Below, piece by piece: positions 24,939 through 33,607 of a DNA stretch of 64,000 nt; the first letter of the stretch is position 1; every line of letters begins with the position of its first letter. The position numbers were made by a program, and so were the translations under genes. The notes beneath the pieces were generated by a model, which saw only the letters and a program-made list of their open reading frames with translations, made no database searches and was not told the origin of the DNA. The stretch is taken from positions 33,187 to 97,186 of the forward strand of contig DJIF01000136.1 of NCBI GenBank assembly GCA_002433485.1, given 5' to 3'. This stretch comes from Deltaproteobacteria bacterium UBA6601 (GTDB lineage Bacteria; Myxococcota_A; UBA796; UBA9615).

Positions 24939-25931
24939 TCAAGCGGTGATGCGCTCCAGCGCTGCCAGAAGACTGGCCTGATCGCGAACTACGCCACCCA
25001 CCTGGGAGACGGTAAGCCCAGCAACCGCCGAGGCCAGATGACCACAGGCCTCAAGTTCCCAGCCCCGCGCCAGCCCATATAAGAAGCCGCCCGCGTAGGC
25101 ATCACCGGCCCCGGTGGTATCCACTGCCGCAACCGAAACGGCCGCAATGGGAATAAGACTGGCGCCACGCTTGATGATACTGCCCTGCTTGCCCAACTTC
25201 ACAACCGCGGTATCCGTCCACTCCGCCACTGTGTCGAGGGCCTGCTCCGGCCCACTGCCGGTAAGCATCCGCGCCTCTTCCTCGTTCATGAAGACCACAT
25301 CGGCGTAGTCGCGTATGACCTTCTCCACATCACCGCGGCACTGGTCGATGACGAAGGGATCGGCCACATCAAACGAGATGCGAGTACCGGCCTTAAGGGC
25401 CCGCTCTAAGGCGAGCATTGCAGCCTCACCCATCTGGCCACCGGTAAACAGATAGCCGGTCAGATGCAGCCAGCTGGAAGTCTCCACCGCGTCAACCGGC
25501 AGCTCAGTCGGACCCAGCTCCATGGCCCCACCCAGATCCGTCAGCATGGTCCGTTCTGCATCTTCTCGCGAGACAATGCTCAAGCACTTGCCGGTAGCGA
25601 TGTCCTCGCGACGACGCAGATGATGAGAGCCCAGCACTTCTGCCAGTCGATCTGAATAAGCCTCACCAAGAGAATCATTGCCCACCAGTCCGCAGAAGGT
25701 GCTCTTACCGCCGAGCAATGCAACCATAGATACGGAGTTGGCCCCCGAGCCGCCAGGGTGTAGCTCAACCTCTTCGCCTGGAACCTCATCATAGACCGCC
25801 CGCCAGCGCGCATCGCTTACCAGGTGCATGGTGCCCCGTTGTAGCCCGTGTCGAAGCACAAGGTCCTGATCGTCAGTAACTACAAGGGCATCTACCAGGG
25901 CATTGCCAAGACCAAAAACGTCGTATGTCAT
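24939..25931 (-). CDS. PfkB-family sugar/nucleoside kinase (adenosine kinase-like)
   Basis: 330 residues from ATG 25931 (MTYDVFGLGNALVDALV); an in-frame start further upstream would overlap the divergent gene. The ribokinase-type fold is shown by the N-terminal GLGNALVD, the substrate loop PGGSGANSVSMVALLGG, GLVGNDSLGEAYSDRL and the catalytic ATP-site motif DTTGAGDAYAGGFLYG. NEEEARMLTGSG is the typical PfkB acidic block. The pattern resembles bacterial adenosine kinase-like members that phosphorylate adenosine or related nucleosides/sugars. The stop is downstream near a terminator shared with the mini-lipoprotein region. Its start is 125 bp from that of the divergent DUF2914 lipoprotein. Confidence 0.86.
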   Translation of the reverse strand: MTYDVFGLGNALVDALVVTDDQDLVLRHGLQRGTMHLVSDARWRAVYDEVPGEEVELHPGGSGANSVSMVALLGGKSTFCGLVGNDSLGEAYSDRLAEVLGSHHLRRREDIATGKCLSIVSREDAERTMLTDLGGAMELGPTELPVDAVETSSWLHLTGYLFTGGQMGEAAMLALERALKAGTRISFDVADPFVIDQCRGDVEKVIRDYADVVFMNEEEARMLTGSGPEQALDTVAEWTDTAVVKLGKQGSIIKRGASLIPIAAVSVAAVDTTGAGDAYAGGFLYGLARGWELEACGHLASAVAGLTVSQVGGVVRDQASLLAALERITA

Positions 25932-26056
25932 CTCTATCTCCGCTGCGAAGCGACACCGGGGAGTGCCCCGCTGTGATCGGCGTGGCAAACTACGCCCTGC
26001 CCGGGGGGTGGTCAACCAGATTCTCCCTATCGCTTCCCCGGCAAGAGAGGTCTCCG

Positions 26057-27067
26057 GTGCTGCCCCTTCGTCGGCTCAGTCTGCTGTTGCCTTACCTAGC
26101 GCTACTGGCGGCCTGTGGCGGCTCTGGTCACGGCGACCAACAGGCCCTGGCGGAACAGGAACCCCCAACCCCGCCACGTCTCGAAGGTGTTGATGCGGTA
26201 CATCTGGTGGAGGCCTTCCCCCAGGAGCCCATCAAGGAGGGCGAAGCCTGGGTGCGGCCCGGTAGCGTATCCAACATCGTTAAAAAGCAACAGCCAGAAC
26301 CACCGAGTGTGCCCACTGCAACGGACACCACCGCGGACCGCAAGGCAGAGCCCAGCAACGCGAGCGCAAGGCAATCACTGCCCGGCTCTGCAGCGCAAGG
26401 GGGTGAGGGCATGATCAGTGAAGCCAGCCGAGAGCTTGCCGCTAACCCTACCGCGGCAAATGAGCAGCTCGCTGCCGAGTTGGTCGCTGACCCAACTCCC
26501 CCCCGACAACAAGGGCAAGCACGCTCCACGGCCAAAGCAGAGCCAAACAAGCCAGCAAGGTCGGCCAACGCCCAACCGGTCGTCGGAGAACCTGCTTCAC
26601 CGGCAGCGAACACCAGCGCCGCCAGCACTACCCGACGGACAACCACCAGTGAAGCAATCGGCACGACCGACCAGGCAGCCAGACCCGCTTCCACAGCCCA
26701 AACCAACGCTGCCACGACCAACAAGGAACTTGTGGCGCCCACCGCAGCGGACAAGTTGAGCGTCGCTACTGCGGCGCTGGCTACCCGCATCGAGAACCGC
26801 CAGCCGGTCGGTGTCGCCGACCGCTTCGCCGAAGGCACGCGCGTCTACCTCTTTAACACCATCATCAACCCGGACGGCAACAAGGTCCTGGTTCATCATC
26901 GCTGGTATCGGGGCGAGGAGCGGGCAGCATCAGTAAAATTGAGTGTCAAGGCCGCGCGATGGCGCACCTGGTCGGTGATCCCGGTCTATGGGAAAGGACC
27001 CTGGCGAGTTGATGTGGTAGCCCCCTCAGGTCGGGTATTTCACACCGAACGTTTTACCGTCGAGTAA
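26057..27067 (+). CDS. DUF2914-domain lipoprotein
   Basis: 336 residues from GTG 26057, chosen because AGAGAGG lies six bases upstream and the first 20 residues form a lipoprotein signal with lipobox LLAAC (Cys20). An ATG-type start at 25925 would add 44 non-signal residues and overlap the divergent kinase gene. Residues ~25-240 are low-complexity (Ala, Thr, Pro, Ser, Gln), a likely unstructured spacer through the periplasm. Residues ~245-336 match DUF2914: VADRFAEGTRVYLFN, HHRWYRGEE, WRTWSVIPV and WRVDVVAPSGRV with the conserved Trp residues. DUF2914 is found mostly in deltaproteobacterial and related envelope proteins; function unknown. Confidence 0.82.
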   Translation: MLPLRRLSLLLPYLALLAACGGSGHGDQQALAEQEPPTPPRLEGVDAVHLVEAFPQEPIKEGEAWVRPGSVSNIVKKQQPEPPSVPTATDTTADRKAEPSNASARQSLPGSAAQGGEGMISEASRELAANPTAANEQLAAELVADPTPPRQQGQARSTAKAEPNKPARSANAQPVVGEPASPAANTSAASTTRRTTTSEAIGTTDQAARPASTAQTNAATTNKELVAPTAADKLSVATAALATRIENRQPVGVADRFAEGTRVYLFNTIINPDGNKVLVHHRWYRGEERAASVKLSVKAARWRTWSVIPVYGKGPWRVDVVAPSGRVFHTERFTVE

Positions 27068-27111
27068 GCCGAGCCGCCGCTGCGCTCCGGGCCTGGGACC
27101 GAACCCCACGG

Positions 27112-28632
27112 CTAGCCCGGCAGACGCCCTCCAAGTTGGGCTGCCAGGCCACCAGCAAGCATCAGACTCAAAGCGATGATGCTGACTTGCGGATTAACCC
27201 CAAGCACATCTGGACAGATCGAGCCATCCATCACGAACAAGCCCTCACTACCGTAGAGTTCACCCCGACAATCAACCGCTGAGTGGCGAGCATCATTACC
27301 CATCCGAATCGAACCATGGGGATGACTCGAATAAAGCGTCATCATCTGCTTGAGACGCACCCGGTCCGGACGCAACTGCTCCCGCACTTCTGCTACTGAA
27401 CGGAGTGGAGCGAGACCGTGGATCCCGGCATAGACAGTGTCCATGCCCGCCGCCAGCAACAGCTCCGCAGAACGCTCCAGCACCTTGAGAATCCGCACCC
27501 GATCGGCCTCAATGAGGTCATAGGAGATCCGCGACTTACCGGGCAAGCCGTGGGGCCGGACCGTACCCTCGCTCTGATCGGCAACCATTCCTCCCAGGGC
27601 AGTCATCTGGGCAAAGTCCCGCATCCGCTCGCCGCCCTGAGCCCCGAAGGGAAAGTTGATCCAGAACACCTCAGGCGTTGCCCACCAGCTCTCCAGGATC
27701 ATCCGATCGTCGCGCAAGAACTCATCACAATAAAAACCCTGTGGAGTGCCGTTCCAGCCCTCGATCCGATCACTGCCAATGCCAATGACCCCGCTGGCCG
27801 GATGAACCTTTAGATGCCGGCCTACATGGTTATTACCCAGCCCGTTGTGCAACAAGAATGCTGGACTCTGAATGGCGCTACCCGCAAGGACAACAGCTCG
27901 AGAATCAACCCGCAAACTACCGATGGGCGCCCGGGTTGCTGGGTCCAGCAAGGTTGCCTGAACACCTGTCACCCGCGAGCCTGAGCTGTGGGCGACTTCG
28001 ACCCTGGCGTTAGTGATGAAGCGAGCGCCCAGTTCTTCGGCCGCAGGGATAAAGGTTCGTGCCACCGACAACTTGGCACCAGTCGGACAGCCCGTATTGC
28101 AGGCCCCACAGCCGACGCAAGCAGGAGCATTCCTCGGCATCGGCCCCCCCGACCAGCCCAAGGCCTTCAGCCCACGCATACAAGCGGCGTTGTTCCCCCC
28201 GTAAACGGCCGGATTGGACGGTGTCACCTGGAGCATCTGCTCGGCCTTCTCCAGAAAAGGCAGCAGTTCGTCGTACTCAAAATCGAGTCCATGGTCACGA
28301 TGCCATTCCTCAAAACGCCAGCGCGGCAGGCGGAAGCAGATCCCCGAATTGACAACCGTCGAGCCGCCCAGGCACTCACCACCAGCAACGGGAATGAACA
28401 CATTGCCGCGCATCAACCGCTGGCCGTCCTCGGCATAGAGCTGTCGGCTGGCAACACCAAGGTCCTGACTGAAGTCCTGCTGGCCAAAATGACCACCGGC
28501 TTCGAGGCAGATAACCCTCAGCCCGGCACGGGCAAGGGTCCAGGCCGCAGCAGCTCCACCGGCCCCGGAACCGATGATGCAAACGTCGGTGACAATCCGC
28601 TCAACCCCAAGCTCAGTGCTCTCAACGCTCAC
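27112..28632 (-). CDS. GMC-type FAD-dependent oxidoreductase
   Basis: 506 residues from the GTG at 28632, which shares GTGA with the stop of the upstream gene and has GGAG before it; an in-frame ATG at 28674 would overlap that gene by 46 bases. The FAD-binding motif is IIGSGAGGAAAAWTLARAG with ICLEAGG; GGECLGGSTVVNSGICFRLP is the second GMC block, and SSHPHGSIRMG near the C terminus carries the active-site His. A Cys cluster CVGCGACNTGCPTGAK, typical of the long-chain alcohol/cholesterol-oxidase-like branch, could hold a metal or Fe-S cluster. It oxidises an alcohol or sugar. It is paired with a Tat-exported small subunit. Confidence 0.88.
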   Translation of the reverse strand: MSVESTELGVERIVTDVCIIGSGAGGAAAAWTLARAGLRVICLEAGGHFGQQDFSQDLGVASRQLYAEDGQRLMRGNVFIPVAGGECLGGSTVVNSGICFRLPRWRFEEWHRDHGLDFEYDELLPFLEKAEQMLQVTPSNPAVYGGNNAACMRGLKALGWSGGPMPRNAPACVGCGACNTGCPTGAKLSVARTFIPAAEELGARFITNARVEVAHSSGSRVTGVQATLLDPATRAPIGSLRVDSRAVVLAGSAIQSPAFLLHNGLGNNHVGRHLKVHPASGVIGIGSDRIEGWNGTPQGFYCDEFLRDDRMILESWWATPEVFWINFPFGAQGGERMRDFAQMTALGGMVADQSEGTVRPHGLPGKSRISYDLIEADRVRILKVLERSAELLLAAGMDTVYAGIHGLAPLRSVAEVREQLRPDRVRLKQMMTLYSSHPHGSIRMGNDARHSAVDCRGELYGSEGLFVMDGSICPDVLGVNPQVSIIALSLMLAGGLAAQLGGRLPG

Positions 28633-29216
28633 TGCCACTCCGCACGGGAGTCGGCATCCGCTGGAGTAGCACATCGATGACGAATGCCGAGCCGTTCTTT
28701 GACCTCAGGATGGGCAAAGTATGCAATGCCGATGGCACTCTTAAGGGCCATTGCCAACATCCGCCTCGAATACAGGCGGGTTGTCTCCCAGCGACGCAGG
28801 TAGCGCTCCCTTGCCTCCATCGGAAGATCGCTGAAGCGCCGCACCCTCAGCCCAAAAGCCGCAGTACCGTGCTCGAACAACATCAACATCATGCGAAACT
28901 CACCGGCCTTAGCTTCTCCTTGCCCTTCCAGCCAGCGATCGATGTACTCAGGCACTCGAGCCTCAATGCCACTGATGCCCAGTCCGACCCCCGCTGGAAA
29001 CATGGTCTCGGCCAGCGCTGCCACAATGGTGTACTCACGACGCTGCAAAAAAAGCAGCTCGCAGGCCGGCTCAACATCGCGATATCGACCGCCGTGCCCG
29101 AGACCAAAGATCAATCCGGAGCCTCCGCCCAGAGCGGCAACAGTCAGCCCGACACGACGCAGCACAGTGCGACGACTGATGGAAGCGGAGGCTGAAGGAC
29201 GAGGCCCACGAGACAT
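28629..29216 (-). CDS. Tat-exported small subunit of GMC dehydrogenase (gluconate 2-dehydrogenase subunit 3-like)
   Basis: 195 residues. The N terminus has a twin-arginine signal (SISRRTVLRRVGLTVAALGG), implying folded export. The mature part has the YTIVAALAETMFPAG segment and EYIDRWLEGQ helix typical of gluconate 2-dehydrogenase subunit 3-like proteins. These partner with GMC large subunits, which lack their own signal and are carried across as a complex; the large subunit is encoded immediately downstream with a four-base overlap. No cytochrome c subunit is seen nearby, so the electron acceptor is unknown. Confidence 0.84.
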   Translation of the reverse strand: MSRGPRPSASASISRRTVLRRVGLTVAALGGGSGLIFGLGHGGRYRDVEPACELLFLQRREYTIVAALAETMFPAGVGLGISGIEARVPEYIDRWLEGQGEAKAGEFRMMLMLFEHGTAAFGLRVRRFSDLPMEARERYLRRWETTRLYSRRMLAMALKSAIGIAYFAHPEVKERLGIRHRCATPADADSRAEWQ

Positions 29217-29384
29217 GCAGCCAGATTGTAGACATCTACTCAGAGAAGCGCTGTAGGGATCTATTCTGACTGATCCATCACAAGCGGTGCGTGCTATGTT
29301 AATTGGCCACTCTGAGGCCCAACGCGGAGGAGTTCACTGTAAAGAGCAGGCGCCTTAGCCTGTCCTCCAGCCCGGGAGTCGAGC

Positions 29385-30299
29385 ATGCAGAAGACCCCAG
29401 CCCTCGGCCGGAACTGGCTTCCCAGACTCCGCACAGCCAGCGCCATGACTGTCCTGCTGGCGATTATGGGGTGCCCGCCGGCTGAGGCTCCCCAGGTGGA
29501 CTTCTCTAACCTCAGTGATGCCCGCTTTCAGGAAGCCTATAGCGCCCAGGTGTACCTGCAGAATTACCGCGGTCCGGCAGCTTTCACCCAGGTTGGCGGC
29601 GAGCTACCGCCGGGTCTGTCCATGAATGAAGCCGGGGAGATCTCTGGTAGCCCCGAATACCTGGGCACCTACAGCTTCGATCTGCTGATCTCAGGCCTCG
29701 ACTCTTTCGAAGACATCAGCGCTACCGGCAGTATCAACGTAGTGGCCAGCCAGGAGACGCTCGCCCAGGCCTTCATTGGCTACGAGCACGATCAGGCCAA
29801 CAACATGACGGCGACCCTGAACATGATGCGCGACATCTGGCTCCGCGTAACCGGAGGCGGCATCCAGGCCGAAGGGATCAACACCTGGAAGATCAATCCA
29901 GGCATCTATCTACCGGGCCCCAACGGAGTCAATAACGGCGGCGATGAGGACGACGAGCGCATTGGTGACATGACCTTCACCGAGCTGCTGGAGGTGGATG
30001 GCGTGGAATTCTCGGACTGGGAGGCGACCGGTCCAGTAGAGGCCAACCCACCAAGTCATCCCTCCGAACACGTACCGGAAGACGACCCACCGCGAATTAG
30101 CGAGGACGGTACCTTCAGTTCAGGAGCGGATGGCGGCGAGGCCAGCCTACGCCTCAGCCACCCGGACTTCAGCGGCGCCGTGCAGCGAAAAGTAATGGTC
30201 ATCCCCCCGGATTGGTGTCCCGAGGGTGAAGACTCACAGGGCGGTCCCGGAGGCTGGAGCACCACCCGCTACTGTGAGGGGCCCAAGCCCACCGAGTAG
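29385..30299 (+). CDS. Lipoprotein with putative Ig (He_PIG-like) domain
   Basis: 304 residues; signal peptide with lipobox IMGC (Cys30). Residues ~45-125 read like a He_PIG beta-sandwich: AFTQVGGELPPGLSMNEAGEI in two blocks, SGSPEYLGTYSFDLLISG. The rest (to residue 304) is acidic and Gly/Asn-rich with no recognised fold, ending in a Pro/Trp/Cys segment. Likely surface or periplasmic, adhesion- or scaffold-like. It lies 29 bp before the FAH-family gene, with which it may be co-transcribed by proximity only. Confidence 0.78.
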   Translation: MQKTPALGRNWLPRLRTASAMTVLLAIMGCPPAEAPQVDFSNLSDARFQEAYSAQVYLQNYRGPAAFTQVGGELPPGLSMNEAGEISGSPEYLGTYSFDLLISGLDSFEDISATGSINVVASQETLAQAFIGYEHDQANNMTATLNMMRDIWLRVTGGGIQAEGINTWKINPGIYLPGPNGVNNGGDEDDERIGDMTFTELLEVDGVEFSDWEATGPVEANPPSHPSEHVPEDDPPRISEDGTFSSGADGGEASLRLSHPDFSGAVQRKVMVIPPDWCPEGEDSQGGPGGWSTTRYCEGPKPTE

Positions 30300-30328
30300 C
30301 CAGCACCCCGAAAGCAAGTCTAGCCCTC

Positions 30329-31126
30329 ATGCGCCTGGCTCGAATTCGCACCAAAAACGGCATCCGTGTGGCGCTGGTCAGCGCCGACGGCAGGCAGGCG
30401 CTCCCGCCGCTCGGCCACAGGCTACCGGGGATCAGCGATCCTGAACTGGAGCAGGAGCTGCCTCTCTCCTCCGCCAAGCTCATGGCGCCGCTGCAGCCAT
30501 CAAAGGTGATCGCAATCGGTCGAAACTATCGCGCCCACGCACAAGAACTGGGCAACGATGTGCCGAGGCGCCCACTGATCTTCCTCAAGGCACCGAGCTC
30601 TGTGATCGGCCCAGGCGAGCGAATTCTACTACCTCCAGATTCCAGTCAAGTGGAGCACGAAGCTGAATTGGGGGTGGTGATTTCAAAAAGCTGTCGTCAC
30701 GTTCCCCCCCACCAATTCACCTCGGTGGTAGCCGGCTACGTAGCCCTGAACGACGTCACCGCTCGCGACCTACAGCGAGCCGACGGCCAGTTCGCCAGGG
30801 GCAAAGGCTTCGACAGCTTCTGTCCCATTGGTCCATGGATGGAAACCGATTTAAATCCCCTGGATCTGGCGTTGAGCTGCCGAGTCAATGGAGAGCTTCG
30901 ACAGCGAGGACGAACCTCACAGATGGTCTTTCCGGTACCCACTCTGATCGCCACGATCTCGCGAGTCATGACCCTGGAGCCGGGCGACATCATCGCCACC
31001 GGAACGCCCGCGGGGGTCGGTCCTCTCAAAGACGGCGATGTCGTCGATGTGGAGATCGAAGGCCTGGGGGTGCTGAGCAACCAGGTGCGCCAAGACCAAC
31101 AAGCACCTCCTGTGCCGTCCGGCTGA
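30329..31126 (+). CDS. Fumarylacetoacetate hydrolase family protein
   Basis: 265 residues. The metal-binding and catalytic elements of the FAH fold are present: IAIGRNYRAHAQELGN, the acidic ligand set in QVEHEAELGVVI and VALNDVTARDLQ, and KGFDSFCPIGPWM, then the loop TGTPAGVGPLKDGDVV. Such enzymes hydrolyse or decarboxylate 2-keto-diacids, for example acylpyruvates or oxaloacetate, using Mg2+. No aromatic catabolism genes are adjacent, so a housekeeping acylpyruvase-type role is as likely as aromatic degradation. It is followed by a clear intrinsic terminator. Confidence 0.9.
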   Translation: MRLARIRTKNGIRVALVSADGRQALPPLGHRLPGISDPELEQELPLSSAKLMAPLQPSKVIAIGRNYRAHAQELGNDVPRRPLIFLKAPSSVIGPGERILLPPDSSQVEHEAELGVVISKSCRHVPPHQFTSVVAGYVALNDVTARDLQRADGQFARGKGFDSFCPIGPWMETDLNPLDLALSCRVNGELRQRGRTSQMVFPVPTLIATISRVMTLEPGDIIATGTPAGVGPLKDGDVVDVEIEGLGVLSNQVRQDQQAPPVPSG

Positions 31127-31263
31127 AACAGCCAGCATAAAAGGCGCTTAACCAACCGTGACCCGATAGGGACAGGAACGGCGCAACAACCTGAAAATTC
31201 CCATGGGCAAGAACAAAGCCTGGATAGGTTAAGCCTCAGCACATCGTTTCAAGTTTTCATATC

Positions 31264-31287
31264 AACGCCTGATAATGGCGTTTTTCT
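31264..31287 (+). terminator. Rho-independent terminator
   Basis: AACGCC (31264-31269) pairs with GGCGTT (31277-31282) around a 7-base loop; with the last two stem bases the T-run is five T long. It separates the FAH-family gene from pal. Confidence 0.75.
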
Positions 31288-31374
31288 CCATAACAAAGCT
31301 TGCTCCGGATCCTTGTTCATCCTAAAACCTTTGTGTTTGCAAGTCTTTTCGCTCTTATCTCCGGGTTGCCTTCC

Positions 31375-31932
31375 ATGAAGCTGAATCTCGCTGCGCTGTT
31401 CCCGCTCCTGCTCCTGTCCACCACGCTCCTGTTCAGCAGCGCCTGTCTTAAGGACAAAACGGCAACCTCTGGAACCACCAGCGGTGAGACGGCCGCTGAT
31501 GCTGTGACCCGTGAGCCGAACGAGCAGACAGCACAGACCCCGATCACCGAGGAAGAGTTGGAAATTCTGCGCGCGAACTTCTACCGGGTGAACTTCGATT
31601 TCAACTCGGCGGAGCTCGGCGAAACGGCGCGCGAAGTTCTCGCAGCCAACGCTGAGATCCTGATGCGCCACAACGATGTGACGGTTCAGATTGAAGGGCA
31701 CTCCGATCACTGGGGCTCTGATGTCTACAACCTGGCGCTCGGTCAACGTCGGGCAGACAGTGTCTCCCGCTACCTGACCAACTACGGCGTACCTGCAGCC
31801 CAGCTCAAGGTCATCTCCTATGGCGAAGAACGACCTATGGTGGCAGAGGGAAACCGGAGTTCAGAAGCCCCGAACCGAAGGGCGGAGTTCCTGGTCGTCA
31901 CCGGCGCGACAGCCGCCGCTTCAAGCTACTGA
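31375..31932 (+). CDS. pal: Peptidoglycan-associated lipoprotein (Pal/OmpA-like)
   Basis: 185 residues from ATG 31375 (an upstream in-frame start would spoil the signal peptide). Lipobox FSSAC (Cys24). Residues ~70-180 are an OmpA/Pal peptidoglycan-binding domain: VNFDFNSAELGETAREVL, IEGHSDHWGSDVYNLALGQRR, VISYGEERPM and NRRAEFLV. The Asp and Arg that hold diaminopimelate are in HSD and QRRAD. Pal normally ties the outer membrane to peptidoglycan and partners with TolB/TolA; no tol genes are in the window. Odd: Trp replaces the usual Arg in the GHxDxRG motif (HWGS). Confidence 0.9.
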   Translation: MKLNLAALFPLLLLSTTLLFSSACLKDKTATSGTTSGETAADAVTREPNEQTAQTPITEEELEILRANFYRVNFDFNSAELGETAREVLAANAEILMRHNDVTVQIEGHSDHWGSDVYNLALGQRRADSVSRYLTNYGVPAAQLKVISYGEERPMVAEGNRSSEAPNRRAEFLVVTGATAAASSY

Positions 31933-31948
31933 AGCGACAAGCAGCAGC

Positions 31949-33607
31949 TCAGACCGACAGCGCGTCCTTACGGAAAGCGCTCTGACCGATCTTTACGTTG
32001 ACCAGAGCAGGAATCCCCTGCCGGCCACAGGCCAGAGCTTCCTTTAAGACCTTGGGCAGGGCAGCTGGCTCTTCGACCCAGAACCCTCTCCCACCCAGCG
32101 CTTCAACCATCCGCTCATAGCGCGTGAAGTGAAGCTCGGTAGCCACCATGCGCTGCTCTCCATAGAGGGAACGCTGACCGCGCAGGATCTGCATCCAGGC
32201 GGCGTCGTTGCCTATGACCCCGACCACGCCAATGTTCTGACGAGCGCAGGCCTCAAACTCCATGCCGTTGAGACCGAAGGAGCCGTCGCCATAAAGGATC
32301 ACCACATCCCGGCTCGGATCCGCCAGCTTTGCAGCCATAGCGAAAGAGGGACCCACTCCGAGAGTCCCCAGCGGCCCAGGGTCCATCCACTGGCCCATGG
32401 CTCCGACGTCAAGAATCTTTGCCCCAGTCCCAACAATGTCCCCGCCATCTCCAACAACCACCGCCCGCTCGTCGAGCACTGCGGCCAACTCACTGCAGAG
32501 TCGCAGAGGGTTTACCGGACTTTCATCACTAACCGCCTCTGCATCGATTCGCGCGCGCATCTCGTGCTCAAGCTCGCCAAGCTGATCGAGCCAGGGCTGA
32601 CGGGATTTCGGGGTCAGGCCCTGCTCGATGAGGGCGGCTTGCATGGCCTCCATGACCAGACCTGTGTCCCCCACAATACCCACTTCACAAGGGCGGTTAC
32701 GACCAAGCTCCTGGGGGTCCAGATCCACCTGAATGAAGCGGGCATCTTCTGGAACTTTAGGGGCGCGGCCATAGCCAATCCGAAAATCAAGCGGAGTACC
32801 GAAGACCACGACCACATCGGCCTGAGCCAGGGCCTTACTGCGACAGAGCTTGAAACCATAAGGATCTTGTCGAGACAGTGAACCTCGAGCCATGCCATTG
32901 ACAAAGGTCGGCACCTGAAAGGTCGACCGCCAATCAGCAAACGAGTCCTTACGTACTGACCACCAAAGCTGCGAGCCGACGATCGCAACCGGCCGCTCGG
33001 CTGCTGCAAGGAGAGTGGCCGCACGCACCACGTAGTCCGGGTCGCCAGCTGTACCCGCACAACTCAGGTAATCAGTGGGGTACTCAATGGTGTCCTCATC
33101 CAGATAGTCCATAAGAATATCGAGAGGCATTTCGAGGAAGACCGGGCCCGGAACCCCGGTCCGAGCTTTGCGAAATGCAGTCGTCAGATAGTCGGGAATG
33201 CGACGAGCCTCGGGCACACTCACGCTCCACTTGCAGACCGAACGCATTAGAGAGACATGATCCATCTCCTGCAGCGAGCCCATCTCGGACAAGGCACGCG
33301 GACCCTGCCCGCCAATCAGGACCATCGGCACCCCACTACGCTGGGCATTAGCGACCGCGGTGACCGCATCAGTGACTCCGGGACCAGCGGTCACTGCCGC
33401 GACCCCAACCTCACCAGTAGCCCGAGCCCAGCCCTCTGCAGCGTGCGCGGCAGCCTGCTCGTGACGAAAATCAACGACCCGAATCCCCAGATCAAGACAG
33501 CCGTCGTAGATGGATTGGATGTGACCACCACAGAGCGTAAAGAGGTGACTGACCCCCTCGTTTTTTAGTGCCTGGGCGGTGATCCGCCCGGCATGGACAT
33601 AGGCCAT
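31949..33607 (-). CDS. Thiamine-pyrophosphate-dependent enzyme (acetolactate synthase-like)
   Basis: 552 residues from ATG 33607 (MAYVHAGRITAQALKNEGV). The three domains of the acetolactate synthase/benzoylformate decarboxylase/oxalyl-CoA decarboxylase superfamily are visible: an N-terminal PYR domain with cofactor-activating Glu in FRHEQAAAHAAEG, a central Rossmann-like domain, and a C-terminal PP domain with the TPP motif YGDGSFGLNGMEFE...GNDAAW. The substrate is a 2-keto acid or acyl-CoA; the exact reaction cannot be told. No small (regulatory) subunit gene is adjacent, which argues against a biosynthetic AHAS. It is convergent with pal and divergent to the DUF2062 gene, whose start region it slightly overlaps. 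Confidence 0.86.
   Translation of the reverse strand: MAYVHAGRITAQALKNEGVSHLFTLCGGHIQSIYDGCLDLGIRVVDFRHEQAAAHAAEGWARATGEVGVAAVTAGPGVTDAVTAVANAQRSGVPMVLIGGQGPRALSEMGSLQEMDHVSLMRSVCKWSVSVPEARRIPDYLTTAFRKARTGVPGPVFLEMPLDILMDYLDEDTIEYPTDYLSCAGTAGDPDYVVRAATLLAAAERPVAIVGSQLWWSVRKDSFADWRSTFQVPTFVNGMARGSLSRQDPYGFKLCRSKALAQADVVVVFGTPLDFRIGYGRAPKVPEDARFIQVDLDPQELGRNRPCEVGIVGDTGLVMEAMQAALIEQGLTPKSRQPWLDQLGELEHEMRARIDAEAVSDESPVNPLRLCSELAAVLDERAVVVGDGGDIVGTGAKILDVGAMGQWMDPGPLGTLGVGPSFAMAAKLADPSRDVVILYGDGSFGLNGMEFEACARQNIGVVGVIGNDAAWMQILRGQRSLYGEQRMVATELHFTRYERMVEALGGRGFWVEEPAALPKVLKEALACGRQGIPALVNVKIGQSAFRKDALSV

Noticed and set aside
27112..28674. ATG start at 28674 for the GMC oxidoreductase
   Set aside because: It would overlap the upstream gene by 46 bases; the GTG at 28632 gives a 4-base coupling overlap and a ribosome-binding site.
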